Assembly (NCBI GenBank): GCA_936440205.1 | Contig: OW387146.1 | Span: 48,040,426-48,104,425 of the forward strand | Length of the DNA stretch: 64,000 nucleotides | Reading direction: 5' to 3' | DNA from: Lepidonotus clava | Lineage: Eukaryota; Annelida; Polychaeta; Phyllodocida; Polynoidae | Shown here: positions 22,969 to 34,303 of the stretch, piece after piece | Layout: the number at the start of each line of letters is the position of its first letter | How positions within the stretch are numbered: the first letter of the stretch is position 1 | Notes under the pieces: model-generated | What the model saw: only the letters and a program-made list of their open reading frames with translations | Database searches by the model: none | What the model was told of the DNA's origin: nothing | Position numbers and translations under genes: made by a program

Positions 22969-24155
22969 TTTGTTATGTAAGATGTCTTCACACTATTTAA
23001 CTTTCTATTTCCTCTAACTCAATCTATAACTCCTTACCTTTTGGCTCTATTTCCTATTGTTTCTTATTCACTTACTACCTCACAGTTTACCTACTCACAA
23101 CATATACTTGAGAAACATTTACTTTTCTTATGTATCTAACTCTCTTCTTTCATTTTATTTAATCCCCAGAACAGCCTTTTCAGTCTCCTTAAGCCTTTAC
23201 TTTCCTAGACTTAAAGCTCTTTCTATTGTGTGTATACCGATTCTATAGAGAAACCGCTCCTGACTTTTTTTACATTAAAGGTCATTTGTTTGTCAGCACC
23301 CAGATAGGCACCCTGACTCAGGTTCACATCGGCCCACTGCCCTTTATCTGGCTCTCCCTATCAGTGCACAGACAGCGTTACCATTGGAGGGGAAGGCCCA
23401 GTATTAAAGGGGCCCAACATACAAACACACAGACGGTTGGTTCCATGAAACAATCGCAATCAGATTTCACCAGTTAAACTTTGTACTACACTCAAATTTT
23501 TGCCTATTTTTGTATTTGTTTCCCCAACAACTGTTAGTTTCATGCACTTCTAATAACAATTTTCATGAGGTAAATCTTAACAGAGTGAACTGACAATTGT
23601 ACTACAATGTCTGTAATATGTGTATAGCAAGTTCCTAATCACCATTGTTATTTCACAATAACACTTTTTTTTCACAGTTTATATATTTCATGCATGGTTG
23701 CAAGACCAATACAGCCTTCTCAAATAGTACCAGGGGTTGTTGCTGTTTAAAGTGGAATAAAGTTTCTTTGTAATCAGTTCACAGGATCCATATATGATGG
23801 GGGTTGTCTCAATAGTTATTAAAAAGTGCTACCAGTGCTCAGATTAAAATATGAGATTTATGAGTGGTCCCAAAATAGTCTTTTTCGTGCTCATATGCTC
23901 AAAAGCCCTACTCACATAATGTATCGCAGCATCATCGGCTGGTCACAGGCCTGACGCCTGGATGTCGACGGTCACACGATTGTCAGCCCGGGTTGTCGTT
24001 GACAGCAGAGGGGCCGTTGAGGGAGGGCCCGCTCGGTCTGCAGGGTCGGCCGGTAACGTTGCTCCGAGCAAAGTGGATCGTTGGATAAAGTTCACAGATT
24101 TGATGGTGAAATCTGTCACCTTCCTGGTCACGGCTCCACGATCTGTGTGCTACTC
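22969..24155 (-). other. Long 5' leader of the Gypsy element
   Basis: About 1.2 kb between the 5' LTR and the gag start, with no convincing frame. Minus-strand TGGAGCCGTGACC at 24126-24138, 17 bases inside the LTR, is a possible tRNA primer-binding site; the tRNA is not identified. The leader may hold packaging or internal-initiation structure. Confidence 0.6.
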
Positions 24156-24583
24156 TGTTACAAAGTAGCACACAACACTGATAGTTCACAGTTGTAGGTT
24201 TATTCCAATCAAGCTAGGTCTGTAAACAGGGGTACAGAGCCTAGCCACCGTAATCCACTGCCCGGAAACAAGTTGGTATGCCGTCTCCTTGCCGTCTCTC
24301 TATCTCGCTGACTACCCCGGCCCGTTCTGCCACTGGGGAGACGTGTCAATGGTTTTGTTACGCTATTGTTTGTCTGCTGACGTCAAAGACTGGGATCGGA
24401 CCATAGTTTCTTAGAACTTGACGTCAGCAGACCAAACCTCACGCCATCCCCAGGGTTGCCGATGATCACACCACCCCTTCTACTAGGGATCATGTGTTCA
24501 GCCAGTTTCCGGTCAGTGGTACAAACAGTGGCATAGCTCTCATTAATTACATACTCATAGTAAAAATGACACACTGTGTTACA
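24156..24583 (-). repeat. 5' LTR of the Gypsy element
   Basis: 428 bp, the partner of 14417-14844 with one difference seen. It is flanked on its outer side by the GATC duplication at 24584-24587. Confidence 0.95.
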
Positions 24584-24590
24584 GATCGCC

Positions 24591-24635
24591 GTTGCTAGGG
24601 CCGGCCGTTGCTAAGCAACGGCCGGCCCTAGCAAC
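24591..24635. repeat. 45-bp GC-rich perfect palindrome
   Basis: Two 22-base arms around one base, of the form GTTGCTAGGGCCGGCC...GGCCGGCCCTAGCAAC. The central GTTGCTAAGCAAC is X-box-like. It is the same size as the copy at 1196-1240 but with a different arm sequence. Confidence 0.9.
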
Positions 24636-24639
24636 CACG

Positions 24640-25060
24640 GCATACTACAAATTGTTCACAGGTGCAACCTACGACCTCCTAAAGGACTCTAACTTCATAG
24701 TCATATGTAGTCTGTGTCGAATTCACCAGGATTACTTAATAATCTTCTGCTGGGTGTGATGCATAAAATGCCTGCTTCGTGGAGGGTTTTGAGAGTAGGT
24801 CGTATGCAGATTTATAATCCACATGACAGGGCCTCTCCCGTCCTGGTGCTTTTATATACATGTTCGGGGCGCTGCCGGATAACATTTCCCGCCTCATGTT
24901 GTTAGCTGTGGGTAGTGTCTGTCTGGTCACTGTGGGCAGTGTGTGGGGGCCGTGGGTAGTGTCTGGTCGCTGTGGGCAGTGTGTGGGGGCCGTGGGTAGT
25001 GTGAAGGAGTCGTGGGCAGTGTGTGGGGGCCGTGGGTAGTGTCTAGATGCCGTGGGCATA
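24640..25060 (+). repeat. Spacer and 20-bp minisatellite
   Basis: 24640-24905 holds unit spacer with TTTATATACATGTTCGGGGC and CATTTCCCGCC, related to 1455-1500 and 27778-27815. At 24905-25060 there are about seven units of GTGTGGGGGCCGTGGGTAGT. Confidence 0.75.
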
Positions 25061-25064
25061 GCAG

Positions 25065-25795
25065 GTTCGGGACTAGACTGATTCTTATAACGATGGCTTA
25101 TCTTGCATCGTTGCTAAATCTTGCATCACAGATGTATTGATATCTTGCAACGCTGAAGGCATTTTGATTTCTTATTGAAATAAATCATCTAATTTTTGTT
25201 GCCGAATTCTAACAAAAGGATGCCAGTAAAGAATGATGTCATTTAGATAATAATTGATCATTAGACAGGTTTTTACCGTACATATTTTCTAAAATCTTTG
25301 CTTAAGTATTATTTTAACCAATAGGAGTAGAGCATTTATACCACGTGATGTAAACAAATGTAAAAATATTGAAATAGATCATACAATCTTTGTTTCTGAA
25401 TTCTAACAAATCTATGCAAATAAAGAACAATAAAATTTAGATAATATTATATTATTAGACAAATTTTTACCGTTCAGATTTTCTAATATCTTTGTTTAAG
25501 CAATTTTGACCAATAAGGTTATAGTATTTGTACCACGTGAGGTAAACAAATGAGAACAAGATGGCGCATTTTTTTGCTGAGTCAGTACTCATTTTTTAGC
25601 ATTTTGAACGCATTCTTTTGTATTAGAGTTATATAATGAAATACTTTTTAGCAGAAAATATGTATCTTAGTGTTTTTTAATGGTTAACATGTTGATAGAA
25701 CCATAATCACAGTTTTAAAAGAAATCTGATGGCAAATTAGCAATGTTACCATATCTTGCATCGTTGCACAATGATGCATTGGTGCAAGAATAGCA
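25065..25795. repeat. Insertion-like block with two ~195-bp direct repeats
   Basis: Two related direct repeats, about 25195-25375 and 25390-25560, share GAATTCTAACAAA, TTTTTACCGT, TCTTTG and TACCACGTGA with GTAAACAAATG. The ends carry related motifs (ATCTTGCATCGTTGC near 25103 and 25753; AGCAGG near 25068 and 25791). The block may be a non-autonomous element. No gene is seen. Confidence 0.6.
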
Positions 25796-26736
25796 GGCCG
25801 TCCCTAACCTGCATAGTAAGTGGAGGTAATAGGTAGTGTGGAAGCCGTAGGCCGAGTGTGGGAACCTTGGGCCATATCTAGAAGTTTGACGCGTTGCTAC
25901 GCTACTAGGGGCCGCTCTCTGAAACCACTTCACTCTCCGACCATACCATCAATCTCCGTGGGCAGTTTGGGTTATTTTCCCACCCTGAGTGCCGAGTGTG
26001 TAGCAACGGCCGGTATTAGGGCTTCAGCCTCCACATACGACCTACGGCCTCCACTAGATTCTGTCTAGCTGTAGGCCAAGTGTGGAAGCTGTAGGCAAAG
26101 TGTGTAGGGGGAGCAATATATCTGCCCCTCCCCCCCCCATGATTTAGCCTGCAAAATTTCTCCTCAAATTTGTCAAAACTACGAGAGTCCATTTTTGGTC
26201 TAGGGGGGGCAATTGCCCCTTTTGCCCCCCTCTGGATCCGCCACTGGTGTAGGAAGTGTAGGTCGAGTCACATGCTCCATAGTCTCCAAGCAGAGGTTTC
26301 TTTCCCGCCCTGAACATCGTAGGGGCCAGAGGAGATATTGAGTCAGGTGGCCGTAGGTAGTGTTTATGAGTAGTAGGTAGTGTCTGGGGGCCGTGAGTAG
26401 TGTGGGTTGGGTCACTTGAGGAGCCAGGAGGGTTCATACAAATTAAGCCTTAAAAAAAGTATTTTGTTGTGTTCAGGTAGCCCAACCTATTCTAATATTG
26501 TGGCCCTACCCTAACTTTTCTTTTTGAAAATTTTGTTGTCAAAAACCATTAAAATTTGATGAAAATGACTTAGATTAAAGGGAATGGCATATATTTGATC
26601 AACAGACATATTTCAGACGCTTAAAATAGGTTTCCAGGAAATCTACATGTTTTTTTAATTTCCAAGAACGTCAGAGGTTATTTGTGACAGTTAAAAAAAT
26701 ACTGTAATTTTTGTTTAGAAAATTTTTTATTAATTA
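25796..26736. other. Mixed repeat debris
   Basis: Holds CACTCTCCGACCATACCATC at about 25931, a variant TTTTCCCACC box, fragments of the GGATCCGCC-type MITE with C and G runs at 26125-26250, a CTTTCCCGCCCTG box at about 26300, and 20-bp-period repeats at 26340-26400. The rest is AT-rich and appears non-coding. Confidence 0.5.
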
Positions 26737-26863
26737 CATAGTATTATACTTGAGTGTGGTTCTAGCTTGTGTAAAGAATAATGCTAATCAGAATTTGTTT
26801 AACAAAAGGATAGAATCATTCAAATTTATCATGGTTTTATCAAACAATACAAAAAAGATTGCA
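26737..26863 (+). repeat. Array unit (array 8)
   Basis: One ~127-bp unit of the common array directly upstream of a module. Confidence 0.85.
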
Positions 26864-27240
26864 TACCATTATACTTGAGTGTGGTTCTAGCTTGTTTAAC
26901 TCAAGTATAATGCTAATCAGAAAATGTTTAATAATAGCCTTAATCCATTCAAACTAAACATTTTCTTATCAAATGAGACCTCCTAAAAAAGAATTTCAAC
27001 ATGAGAAAGCGCCCCATCTTAGTATTTTGTTGTAATAAGGCTTAAAAGATTGGTTTCCATAGCAACTGTCAGTAACTTTTGCTGAAAACAAGTCAGCCGT
27101 TCCATCTGCTGGCACCCTCCCCCTGCTGTTGCCTGACAGGACCTGCTGTTACAGGGGGTAAGTGTAAGTAAGGGAGCAGCTAGTCTCAAAGCAAAGCAGC
27201 AGCTACATATGTGGCTATAGGCCCCTTTAACATAGTTCTA
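26864..27240 (+). repeat. Conserved module, type II, copy 2
   Basis: Hairpin start, AAAGCGCCCC block, then the type II 3' half (AAACAAGTCAGCCGTTCCAT, CCTCCCCCTGCTGTTGCCTG). GTAAGTGTAAGTAAGGGAGC near 27160 is an intact version of the site into which the 23-kb transposon inserted at 34301. Confidence 0.9.
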
Positions 27241-28200
27241 GCACAATGATCCAATTCAGAATCAATTTTCTGATCAATTTGAATAAAAAGATTGTCATAA
27301 TTGGGAAACTAGTAACTTTGAAAGTTAAAACTTGGAAAGTCAGGTTAGAGGCTATTCTAACAAATGCTGGCCGAGTTTGCGGCCATGTTTGTGGCCAAAG
27401 AACATTTCTAACATGATTCTTATGTAAATATTCGCAAAGATCACTTAATTCTGATAAGTTTTAAAAAAAAGATTGTCAAAATCGATGCAGTAGAAGCTGA
27501 GAAAGAAAACAGATCCCATAAACGTAAGTTACGATCGTCGTTGCTAGGCAACGGCCGCGCGTAGCAACGGAAGTGACCTTTGACCCCTTGCCTGATCAGA
27601 GTTAACCACCGGCCGTTTCCCGACTTTTTGATGTCAGATATCTTGATAGGGCCTGGGGCAACGGGTGGAAAGGGTTAAGATTGACCCAGCTAGGGAGCAC
27701 ACGTTTAGGGGAGTTCGGGTCAGACTGATTTATTATCCATTCCTCGGGACTGAGTCTTTCCGGTCCTGCTGCTTTCAAATACATGTTCACGGTGCCGCCG
27801 GATAACGTTTCCCGCCACTCATGAGTGTGGGGTTGTGTGGGGCGTCATGGGATTGTGTGGGGTGTCCTAGGGCCGTGATGGGTGTCCTCACGCTGGTGGA
27901 CAGATAATGCGTCTTCCGGAGCAAGCGATCAGAAAGTGCATACCTCGGCCCCGATAATGCATACCTCGGAGCCTCCCGGAATTTCACGACATAAACAAAC
28001 TCTTCATTTTCATAAGATAAAAATATCACTACATTTTGATACAGCCACGGAATGGACAATTAGTTTTGAATACAAACTAATTAATTCAATTCATTCTTAT
28101 TATTAATTTTTCATAAAGAAAGTGTGGGTTTTCAGAGGATCTTTTTGGATCCAAGCTTTGCCCTTTTCAAACATTTTGTCCCACACTGTTCTCGTGTAAG
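27241..28200. other. Unit spacer, degenerate palindrome and dispersed repeat
   Basis: Spacer with TTTGTGGCCAAAGAAC and GATGCAGTAGAAGCTGAG, then a short palindrome GTTGCTAGGCAAC with GGCCGCGCGTAGCAAC at 27539-27570. 27895-28195 contains GATAATGC and TACCTCGG motifs and a GTGTGGGTTTTC segment, related to 59608-59940. No gene. Confidence 0.6.
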
Positions 28201-28300
28201 TAGCCCTAATCCTTTCAAACTAAACATTTTCCTATCAAATGAGACCTCCTAAAATGATTTTCAACATGAGAAAGCGCCCCATCTTAGTATTTTGCTGTAA
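28201..28300 (+). repeat. Fragment of the conserved module
   Basis: About 100 bp matching the AAACATTTTC to AAAGCGCCCCATCTTAG part of the module. It lacks the hairpin start and the 3' half. Confidence 0.85.
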
Positions 28301-28496
28301 TAAAAGGGTAGAAATGCAAGGTCTAGACCCGGTAATATTCTGTGAGCAAGTTAGATCTAATATATATAGTTGATATTTTGTAAAGTTACAGTGAAATTTA
28401 AAAAAAAACTACGGAAGTCGCAATATCCACTCCGAGGTAGGGCCTATGTACTTTCTAGGGATGACCTCTGGAAGTAGCGTTATCTGTCCAACCCCG

Positions 28497-29056
28497 TGAT
28501 TATACTTGAGTGTGGTTCTAGCTTGTTTAACTCAAGTATAATGCTAATCAGAAAATGTTTAATAATAGCCTTAATCCATTCAAACTAAATATTTTCTTAT
28601 GGAATGAGACCTCCTGAAAAAGAATTTCAACATGAGAAAGCGCCCCATCTCAGTATTTTGCTGTAATTCACTGAAAACTATTGGTAACCATGGCAACAAA
28701 AGGTAACTTTTTGACCTATAGACCCACTCTTCAAGAAATGGTCATTTATGAAGTTTTCTTGAGAGGTGTTTTGAATCTCTTAGTGTTCAAACTCAATCTA
28801 ATTTTAAATCTAAATAATTTTCAACATACTAGAGAAATAATTATATATTTTGATGTGTATATACATGCATTTCAGTAGTATTTGTATTAAATGATTAACA
28901 GCCAAATTCAAATTAACCCTAGTTCAGTGCACTGGTCTATAGAGACAGAATTTGCTGGCTCTCCCATCTGCAGCACTCCCTCCCTCTGCTATTCCCATAC
29001 ATGATCAACATTAGGGGGGAGGGAGTACCACTAAGAGAACAGCAGGAAGTGACATC
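28497..29056 (+). repeat. Conserved module, type I, copy 7
   Basis: Full module with perfect X-box GTAACCATGGCAAC near 28685. No array precedes it. Confidence 0.88.
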
Positions 29057-29089
29057 ACAAGTGTGACTGGTGACAGACGACACTTCAGA

Positions 29090-29780
29090 AGTGGATGTCT
29101 GAGGGCTCTGATGAATCTCTGAGGGCTGGGGTGGGTCTCTGAGGGCTGTAGTGTGTGCCTTAGGGCTTTGATGATTCTCTGAGGGTTGGGGTGTTAGTCT
29201 GAGGGCTGTGGTGAGTGCAGAAGCAGTAAAAATCTTCTGCCGCGATCGCCGTTGCTGTGCACGGCCGTTGCTAAGGGCGGCCGTTGCTTAGCAACGACCC
29301 CTGCCGCTTAGCAACGGCCAGCGTGATGAGTGTATGAGGGTCATTGTGAGTGTCCAGAGCTATGGTGAGTGTCTCAGGGCCGTGATGAGTTAGTGAATAC
29401 TGTTGGGGTTGTTTAAGGGCATTAATAAATGTGTGTTGGGGTTGTAGTTAGTGTGTAGAGGTCTTAATCTCCACCAACACCCTCCCGACTTCCCAACTGC
29501 CCCTGACATCTAGTAGATCTACTACTGCTGCGCAACAGAGGCAGTGGGCAAGTCTGGAGACTATGGGTCGAGTTTGAAGGCCCTAGACTGAGTCTGGGGG
29601 CCGTGGATCGAGTCTTGGGGGCCATAGATCAGGTCTGGAAGCTTTGGTTCGAGTCTGGAGGCCCTAGATTGAGTTTGGGTGCCGTGCAATTGCCATAATA
29701 ATCTTCTGAGTTGAAGTCACAATTGTCGTTGCTAGGGGCCGCCGCCGCTTAGCAACGGCCGTCACTGCGGAAGTGACCCC
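29090..29780. repeat. Minisatellites and two degenerate palindromes
   Basis: 20-bp-period repeats (TCTGAGGGCTGTGGTGAGTG type) at 29095-29220 and 29320-29400, a palindrome block at 29245-29325, GAGTCTGGGGGCCGTGGATC-type repeats at 29550-29690, and a second palindrome block at 29725-29775. Confidence 0.7.
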
Positions 29781-29884
29781 TGACCCCGCCGAGTCAGGCT
29801 TTGTTACCCGGCGGCAGTTCCCGCCACCACACTACACTGCATCATAGGGCCGTGTAGGGCATGATTCTTGATGAAAATTCTAAG

Positions 29885-30015
29885 TCTAAGTGCTAAGAAT
29901 AATGCAACTAAAATGCATGTTTATGCACATCAGAATATACGATAATTTATATAGTATGCTGAATATTATTCAGAATTAAAATTGGAATGGGTTTAGACGT
30001 ATTTAAGTATTAACA
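29885..30015 (-). repeat. Inverted fragment of the conserved module
   Basis: AAAATGCATGTTTATG and GAATATTATTCAGAATTAAA are the reverse complement of the 3' half of type I modules. It is the only clearly inverted module sequence I found. Confidence 0.75.
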
Positions 30016-30019
30016 GCCA

Positions 30020-30320
30020 TTGAGAAGACACTCCATGGGGGGTATAGAGGGGGGGGGGTTCCATGTTGAATTTAAAAAACGGTTGTGTTGCCTGTCCTTA
30101 TACCTAGGGTAAAACCTATGTCACATGTCAAACTTGGCCCTGTCGCTTGTCAGTATCTTTTTAAGCTTCCTGTGCCATGTCAAATTTAAGAAAAGATCAA
30201 TGTCATTTGTCCATTAATTGCCATGTCACATGTCAAATCTAAAAAACGGACATGTCGCCGTGTCGAATTTAAGAAATGCCCATGTTGCCCTGTTGATTTT
30301 AAGGGTCTAAATCCATTCCA
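30020..30320. repeat. Dispersed ~30-bp-period repeat (CATGTCGCCNTGTCGAATTT)
   Basis: Several copies of CATGTC with GAATTTAAGAAA. Related blocks lie at 61250-61330 and 62225-62370, ending likewise in AAGGGTCTAAATCCAT or AGGGGTCTACACCCAT. No coding frame. Confidence 0.65.
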
Positions 30321-30329
30321 TGGTGTGTG

Positions 30330-30700
30330 TCTGAGGGCCGTAGTGTCACTGTGTGTGTCAGAATGCAGTAAAAATCACCGGTCTCAAGTATAATGCTAGC
30401 TAATTCTCCCTACCACGGATATCAGATTTACAGTATTTTAAGCACCGGCATGCTAATTTGGACTAACTTTGTCGACAAAAATAGAGCAAAAACTATAGAA
30501 AATAAACAAATAATTTATGTGAGCCAGGGTGTGGGTCCCATAGTGGCATCATAGTACGTATCGTGTGATATATTGCAGGTAAATTCTCTATGTTTTTGAA
30601 ATTTAATGCCTGAAATGTTGAGAACTGGTTTGTCTAGTCGAGTTTTTTTAGGAGATTCACTAAATGAACAGAGAATGAGAAAATTTGAAAAGTTTGTATC
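30330..30700. other. Apparently unique AT-rich sequence
   Basis: I see no gene, repeat family or regulatory signal that can be supported. Confidence 0.5.
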
Positions 30701-30704
30701 AGTA

Positions 30705-31280
30705 ATGGGTCGAGTCTAGAGGCTGTGGGTTGAGTGTAGAGGCCGTGGGTCAAGTCTGGGAGCTGTGGGTCGAGTCTGGGGGCTGTGGGTTGAGTCTGGG
30801 GGCTGTAGGAAGTGTCTGGAGTTATGTAGGGGCAGTGGATATAAACAAAACTGTAGGAGTATGGTGATACAGACTGACAGATTCGGCAAGGTGGGAATCA
30901 TATCAGGCCAAGTCTGCAGGACGAGGCCTGACATCATCCCGTGTTTTTGGGGCCGTACTGAGCCTTTGAATTGCACTAACAATCGCCGTTGCTATGCACG
31001 GTCGTTGCTTAGCAACGGCCGCGCTTAGCAACGGGAATTGTAAGACTAAGAGCAATACAGAATGTTTCTGATGGTTTCACACTACCTACGTGTGGGAGGC
31101 GTACATAGAGTATGGGGGACATGGATGGTGTATGGGGAATTTATGGAGGTGTTGGGCAGTCAATACAATCGCTGTTACATTCCCGATTGCTATGTGCGGC
31201 CGTTGCTAAGCAACGGCCACGCTACCACCTCATAACTCTCCAAGCACAGCTTTGGTCCTTTTCCCGCCCTGAGATGGTAG
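30705..31280. repeat. Minisatellite, two palindromes and E2F-like box
   Basis: GAGTCTGGGGGCTGTGGGTT units at 30705-30820; a palindrome GTTGCTATGCACGGTCGTTGC against AGCAACGGCCGCGCTTAG at 30987-31028; another at 31180-31225; then CTCTCCAAGCACAGCTTTGG and TTTTCCCGCC at about 31259-31268. Confidence 0.75.
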
Positions 31281-31317
31281 TGAGTGCAGTAGGGAGTGTG
31301 TAGAGCAGTTTCTCCAC

Positions 31318-31569
31318 TCCTTAACTGAAAGGACCTGCATCATAATCATGCATAAAAAGATTTGAAGAAAGGGTCCATTTTTACAAACTTTGCATGTCTG
31401 CATTTCTAAAAAAAAAGGGTATATTTTGCATCAAAATGTCTGTGATATTGGAAAAAAGGGTTGTTACCTTCATGGTATGTAATCTTGGGGAAAAAGGGTT
31501 ATTTATAGCCACAAAAAGTTAGCGTTTTGGAAAATTAGGGTCAATTTCAGTGGAAAGGGGGTCTTTTCT
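31318..31569 (+). repeat. AAAGGGT-rich degenerate repeat
   Basis: Irregular repeats, about 30-45 bp apart, of A-runs followed by AGGGT (AAAAAGGGTATATTTTGCAT, AAAAAGGGTTGTTACC, AAAAAGGGTTATTTATAG). It does not have the strict 6-bp period of a telomere. Confidence 0.5.
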
Positions 31570-32352
31570 GTTTAATAAAAGGATAAATTTGCTCAAATGT
31601 ATGATGGTCTTAGCAAACAAGACAAATATGTTACAAATTACATAGCATTATACTTGAGTGTGGTTCTAGCTTGTGCAAGAATAATGTTAATAAGAACTTC
31701 TTTAATAATGGGATGAATTTACTCGAACTTATCATGGTTTTATCAAATGAGACAAAAGAAACATTTAAATTATATAGCATTATACTTGAGTGTGGTTCTA
31801 GCTTGTGTATAGAATAATGATAATCAGAATTCTTTAAAGGGGCTGTCTCGTCCGTGTGACGGACGTAAATGGATGCGTTGTAACCCCCGAAATACCGCGC
31901 CAAATTCACGATGTGACCAATGATGTCGCGTTATTACTGAAAGGGCAAAACACGTCCCTAGTGACGGCGTCGTCAAGCTAACGTCGGCGGATGTATCTGG
32001 AGACACTCACGGACGAGAATGCCCCATTAATAAACGGATAAAGTCATTTAATTTTATCATTGTTTTTTCAAACAATACAAATAAGATCGCATAGCATTGT
32101 ACTTGAGTTTGGTTCTAGCTTGTGCAATGTGAAGAATAATGATAATCGGAATTTGTTTAATAATAAACAGATAAAGTCGTTTAAATTTATCATGGTTTAA
32201 TCAACAATAAAAATAAGATTGCATAGCATTATACTTGAGTGTGGTTCTAGCTTGTGTAAAGAATAATGATAATCAGAATTTGTTTGATACACAGATAATT
32301 GAAGTTATTCAAATTTATCATGGTTTTATTAAACAATACAAATAAGTTTGCA
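31570..32352 (+). repeat. Tandem ~128-bp array 10 (interrupted by a MITE)
   Basis: Units start near 31645, 31773, 32090 and 32222. The 31773 unit is split by the element at 31838-32026. Confidence 0.87.
31838..32026. mobile_element. 189-bp MITE with TTAA duplication, copy 1
   Basis: Flanked by TTAA at 31834-31837 and 32027-32030. The ends (AGGGGCTGTCTCGTCCGTG against CACGGACGAGAATGCCCCA) are inverted repeats. The TTAA target fits a piggyBac-like MITE. A diverged relative in the opposite orientation lies at 62693-62885. Confidence 0.82.
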
Positions 32353-32915
32353 TAGCATTATACTTGAGTGTGGTTCTAGCTTGTTTAACTCAAGTATAAT
32401 GCTAATCAGAAAATGTTTAATAATAGCCCTAATCCATTCAAACCAAACATTTTCTTATCAATTGAGACCTCCTAAAAACGATTTTCGACATGAGAAAGCG
32501 CCCCATCTCAGTATTTTGCTGTAATTCACTGAAAACTATTGGTAACCATGGCAACAAAAGGTAACTTTTGCACCTATAGACCCACTATTCAAGAAAGGGT
32601 CATTTATGAAGTTTTCTTGAGAGCTGTTTTGACTTTCTAACTGTTCAAACTCAATCTAATTTTAATTCTCAATAATATTCAACATACTATAGAATTAAGT
32701 AAACATTTTTGTGTTTATAAACATGCATTTTAGTTGCATTTTGTATGAAATGATTGAAAGACAAATTCAAATTGACCCCTATTCATTACACAGGTCTATA
32801 GAGTAAGGGTTTGGTGGCTGGCCCATCTGCTGTCCTGCCTCCCCCTGCCGTTCCCGTATATGATCTATGACAGGCGGGAGGGAGTATGATTAAGAGAACA
32901 GCCGGAAGTGACATT
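32353..32915 (+). repeat. Conserved module, type I, copy 8
   Basis: Full module; perfect X-box GTAACCATGGCAAC near 32541. The G-rich foldback is present with one arm altered (CAGGCGGGAGGGAG). Confidence 0.88.
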
Positions 32916-32984
32916 ACAAGTCTGACATGTGACAGTGAGCAGACGACACTTCTAGAGGAGGTACATGGTCTAGATTTCTTCAAA

Positions 32985-33726
32985 ATTGGATTGTCTGAGG
33001 GCTGTAGGGAGTGTCTGAGGGCCATATTCAGTGTCTGTGTCTGGAGCTGAAAGTCTGAGTGTCTGAAAGTACTGCAATGGTCATAAATGTCTCCTGCACT
33101 GCAGTTCGCCGTTGCTAAGAGCGGCCGTTGCTTAGTAACGGGCCGTCGGTGCTTAGGAACGGTCATGTAGTAAGTGTCTGAGGGCCGTAGTGAGTGTATA
33201 AACGATGTAATGAGTGTCTGAGGGCCATGGTGAGTGTCTAGGGATGAGTGGGTCGTCATAGGGCCGTCATAGAACACTGGGGTAGACAGAGAATGCTACT
33301 TCGGGAGCCGATCCCTAGAAAGTGCATACGTCGGAGCAGATAATGCTACTTCCGGAGCCGAATTTGAGGTCCTAGGGAGTGTGTGGACTCAGTAGTTAAG
33401 GTGTAGATGTCGTAGGTAGTGTGTGGAGGTTGTTAGTAGTGTGTAATCATCATTAAATAAGCATCTTGACTTCTGTACTTTAGTTATGTTCGCCGTTGCT
33501 ACGCGCGGCTGTTGCTTAGCAACGGCCGCGCATAACGACCGCCTGGATCTCCATATCACTCTCCAAGCAGAGGTTTGGCCCCTTTCCCGCCCTGAGCGTC
33601 ATAGGAGCCTTGAGTGTGTGTGTGTGTGTGGGGGGGGGGGGGGGGCGTGTCATGGTGTGGGATATGAGTGGAGGATGTTTGGGGGGGTGGGGTGGGGGGC
33701 TGTGGGGTGTGTAGGCCTGATGCTTA
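32985..33726. repeat. Minisatellite, palindromes, dispersed repeat, E2F-like box
   Basis: GTGTCTGAGGGCCGTAGTGA-type repeats at 32990-33050 and 33165-33240; a palindrome block at 33107-33165; GATAATGCTACTTCCGGAGC repeats at 33290-33360; a palindrome GTTGCTACGCGCGGCTGTTGC against AGCAACGGCCGCGCATAA at 33494-33532; CTTTCCCGCCCTG at about 33583; and (TG)n plus a G run at 33615-33645. Confidence 0.7.
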
Positions 33727-33995
33727 GCATTATAGATCTACTTGTGAACGGTTCTAACTTGCGCAAGAATAATGCTAATCAGAATTTGTTTAATGATGGG
33801 ATGAATTTACTCAAACTTATCGTGGTTTCATCAAATGAGACAAAAACAAAATATAAATTATATAGTATTATACTTGAGTGTGGTTCTAGCTTGTCGAAAG
33901 AATAATGCTAATCAGAATCTATATAATAAAGGGATTAATTTACTCAAACGTATCAGGGTTTTATTGAATGAGATGAAAAACATATATCAATAACA
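33727..33995 (+). repeat. Tandem array 11
   Basis: Two diverged units starting near 33727 and 33860, leading into the module at 33996. Confidence 0.85.
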
Positions 33996-34303
33996 TAGCA
34001 TTATACTTGAGTGTGGTTCTAGCTTGTTTAACTCAAGTATAATGCTAATCAGAAAATGTTTAATAATAGCCCTAATCCTTTCAAACTAAACATTTTCTTA
34101 TCAAATGAGACTTCCTAAAAAAGAATTTCAATATGAGAAAGCGCCCCATCTCAGTGTTTTGCTGTAATTAGCGTAAAAAGATTGGTAACCATAGCAACTA
34201 TCAGTAACTTTTGCTGAAAACAAGTCAGCCGTTCCATCCACTGACACCCTCCCCCTGCTGTTGCTTGACAAGATCTGCTGTTACAGGGAGTAAGTGCAAG
34301 TAA
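33996..34303 (+). repeat. Conserved module, type II, copy 3 (left part)
   Basis: Type II module interrupted at GTAAGTGCAAGTAA by the giant transposon. The rest continues at 57363. The TAA at 34301-34303 is one half of the target duplication. Confidence 0.93.

Larger units (their letters stand above)
14417..24583 (-). mobile_element. Ty3/Gypsy LTR retrotransposon with env (errantivirus-like layout)
   Basis: A 10.2-kb element on the minus strand: 5' LTR at 24156-24583, a leader of about 1.2 kb, gag, pol (protease, RT, RNase H, integrase), an env frame overlapping the end of pol, and the 3' LTR at 14417-14844. A 4-bp GATC duplication flanks it (14413-14416 and 24584-24587). The two 428-bp LTRs show one difference by eye, which points to a very recent insertion. 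All three frames are long and it looks whole. The order and the F-like env recall insect errantiviruses, but the host here is probably not an insect. It has landed beside a GC-rich palindrome (24591-24635). Confidence 0.95.

Noticed and set aside
31318-31569. Possible telomere-like AAAGGGT repeat
   Set aside because: Spacing between the motifs is irregular and long, so it is not a telomeric array.
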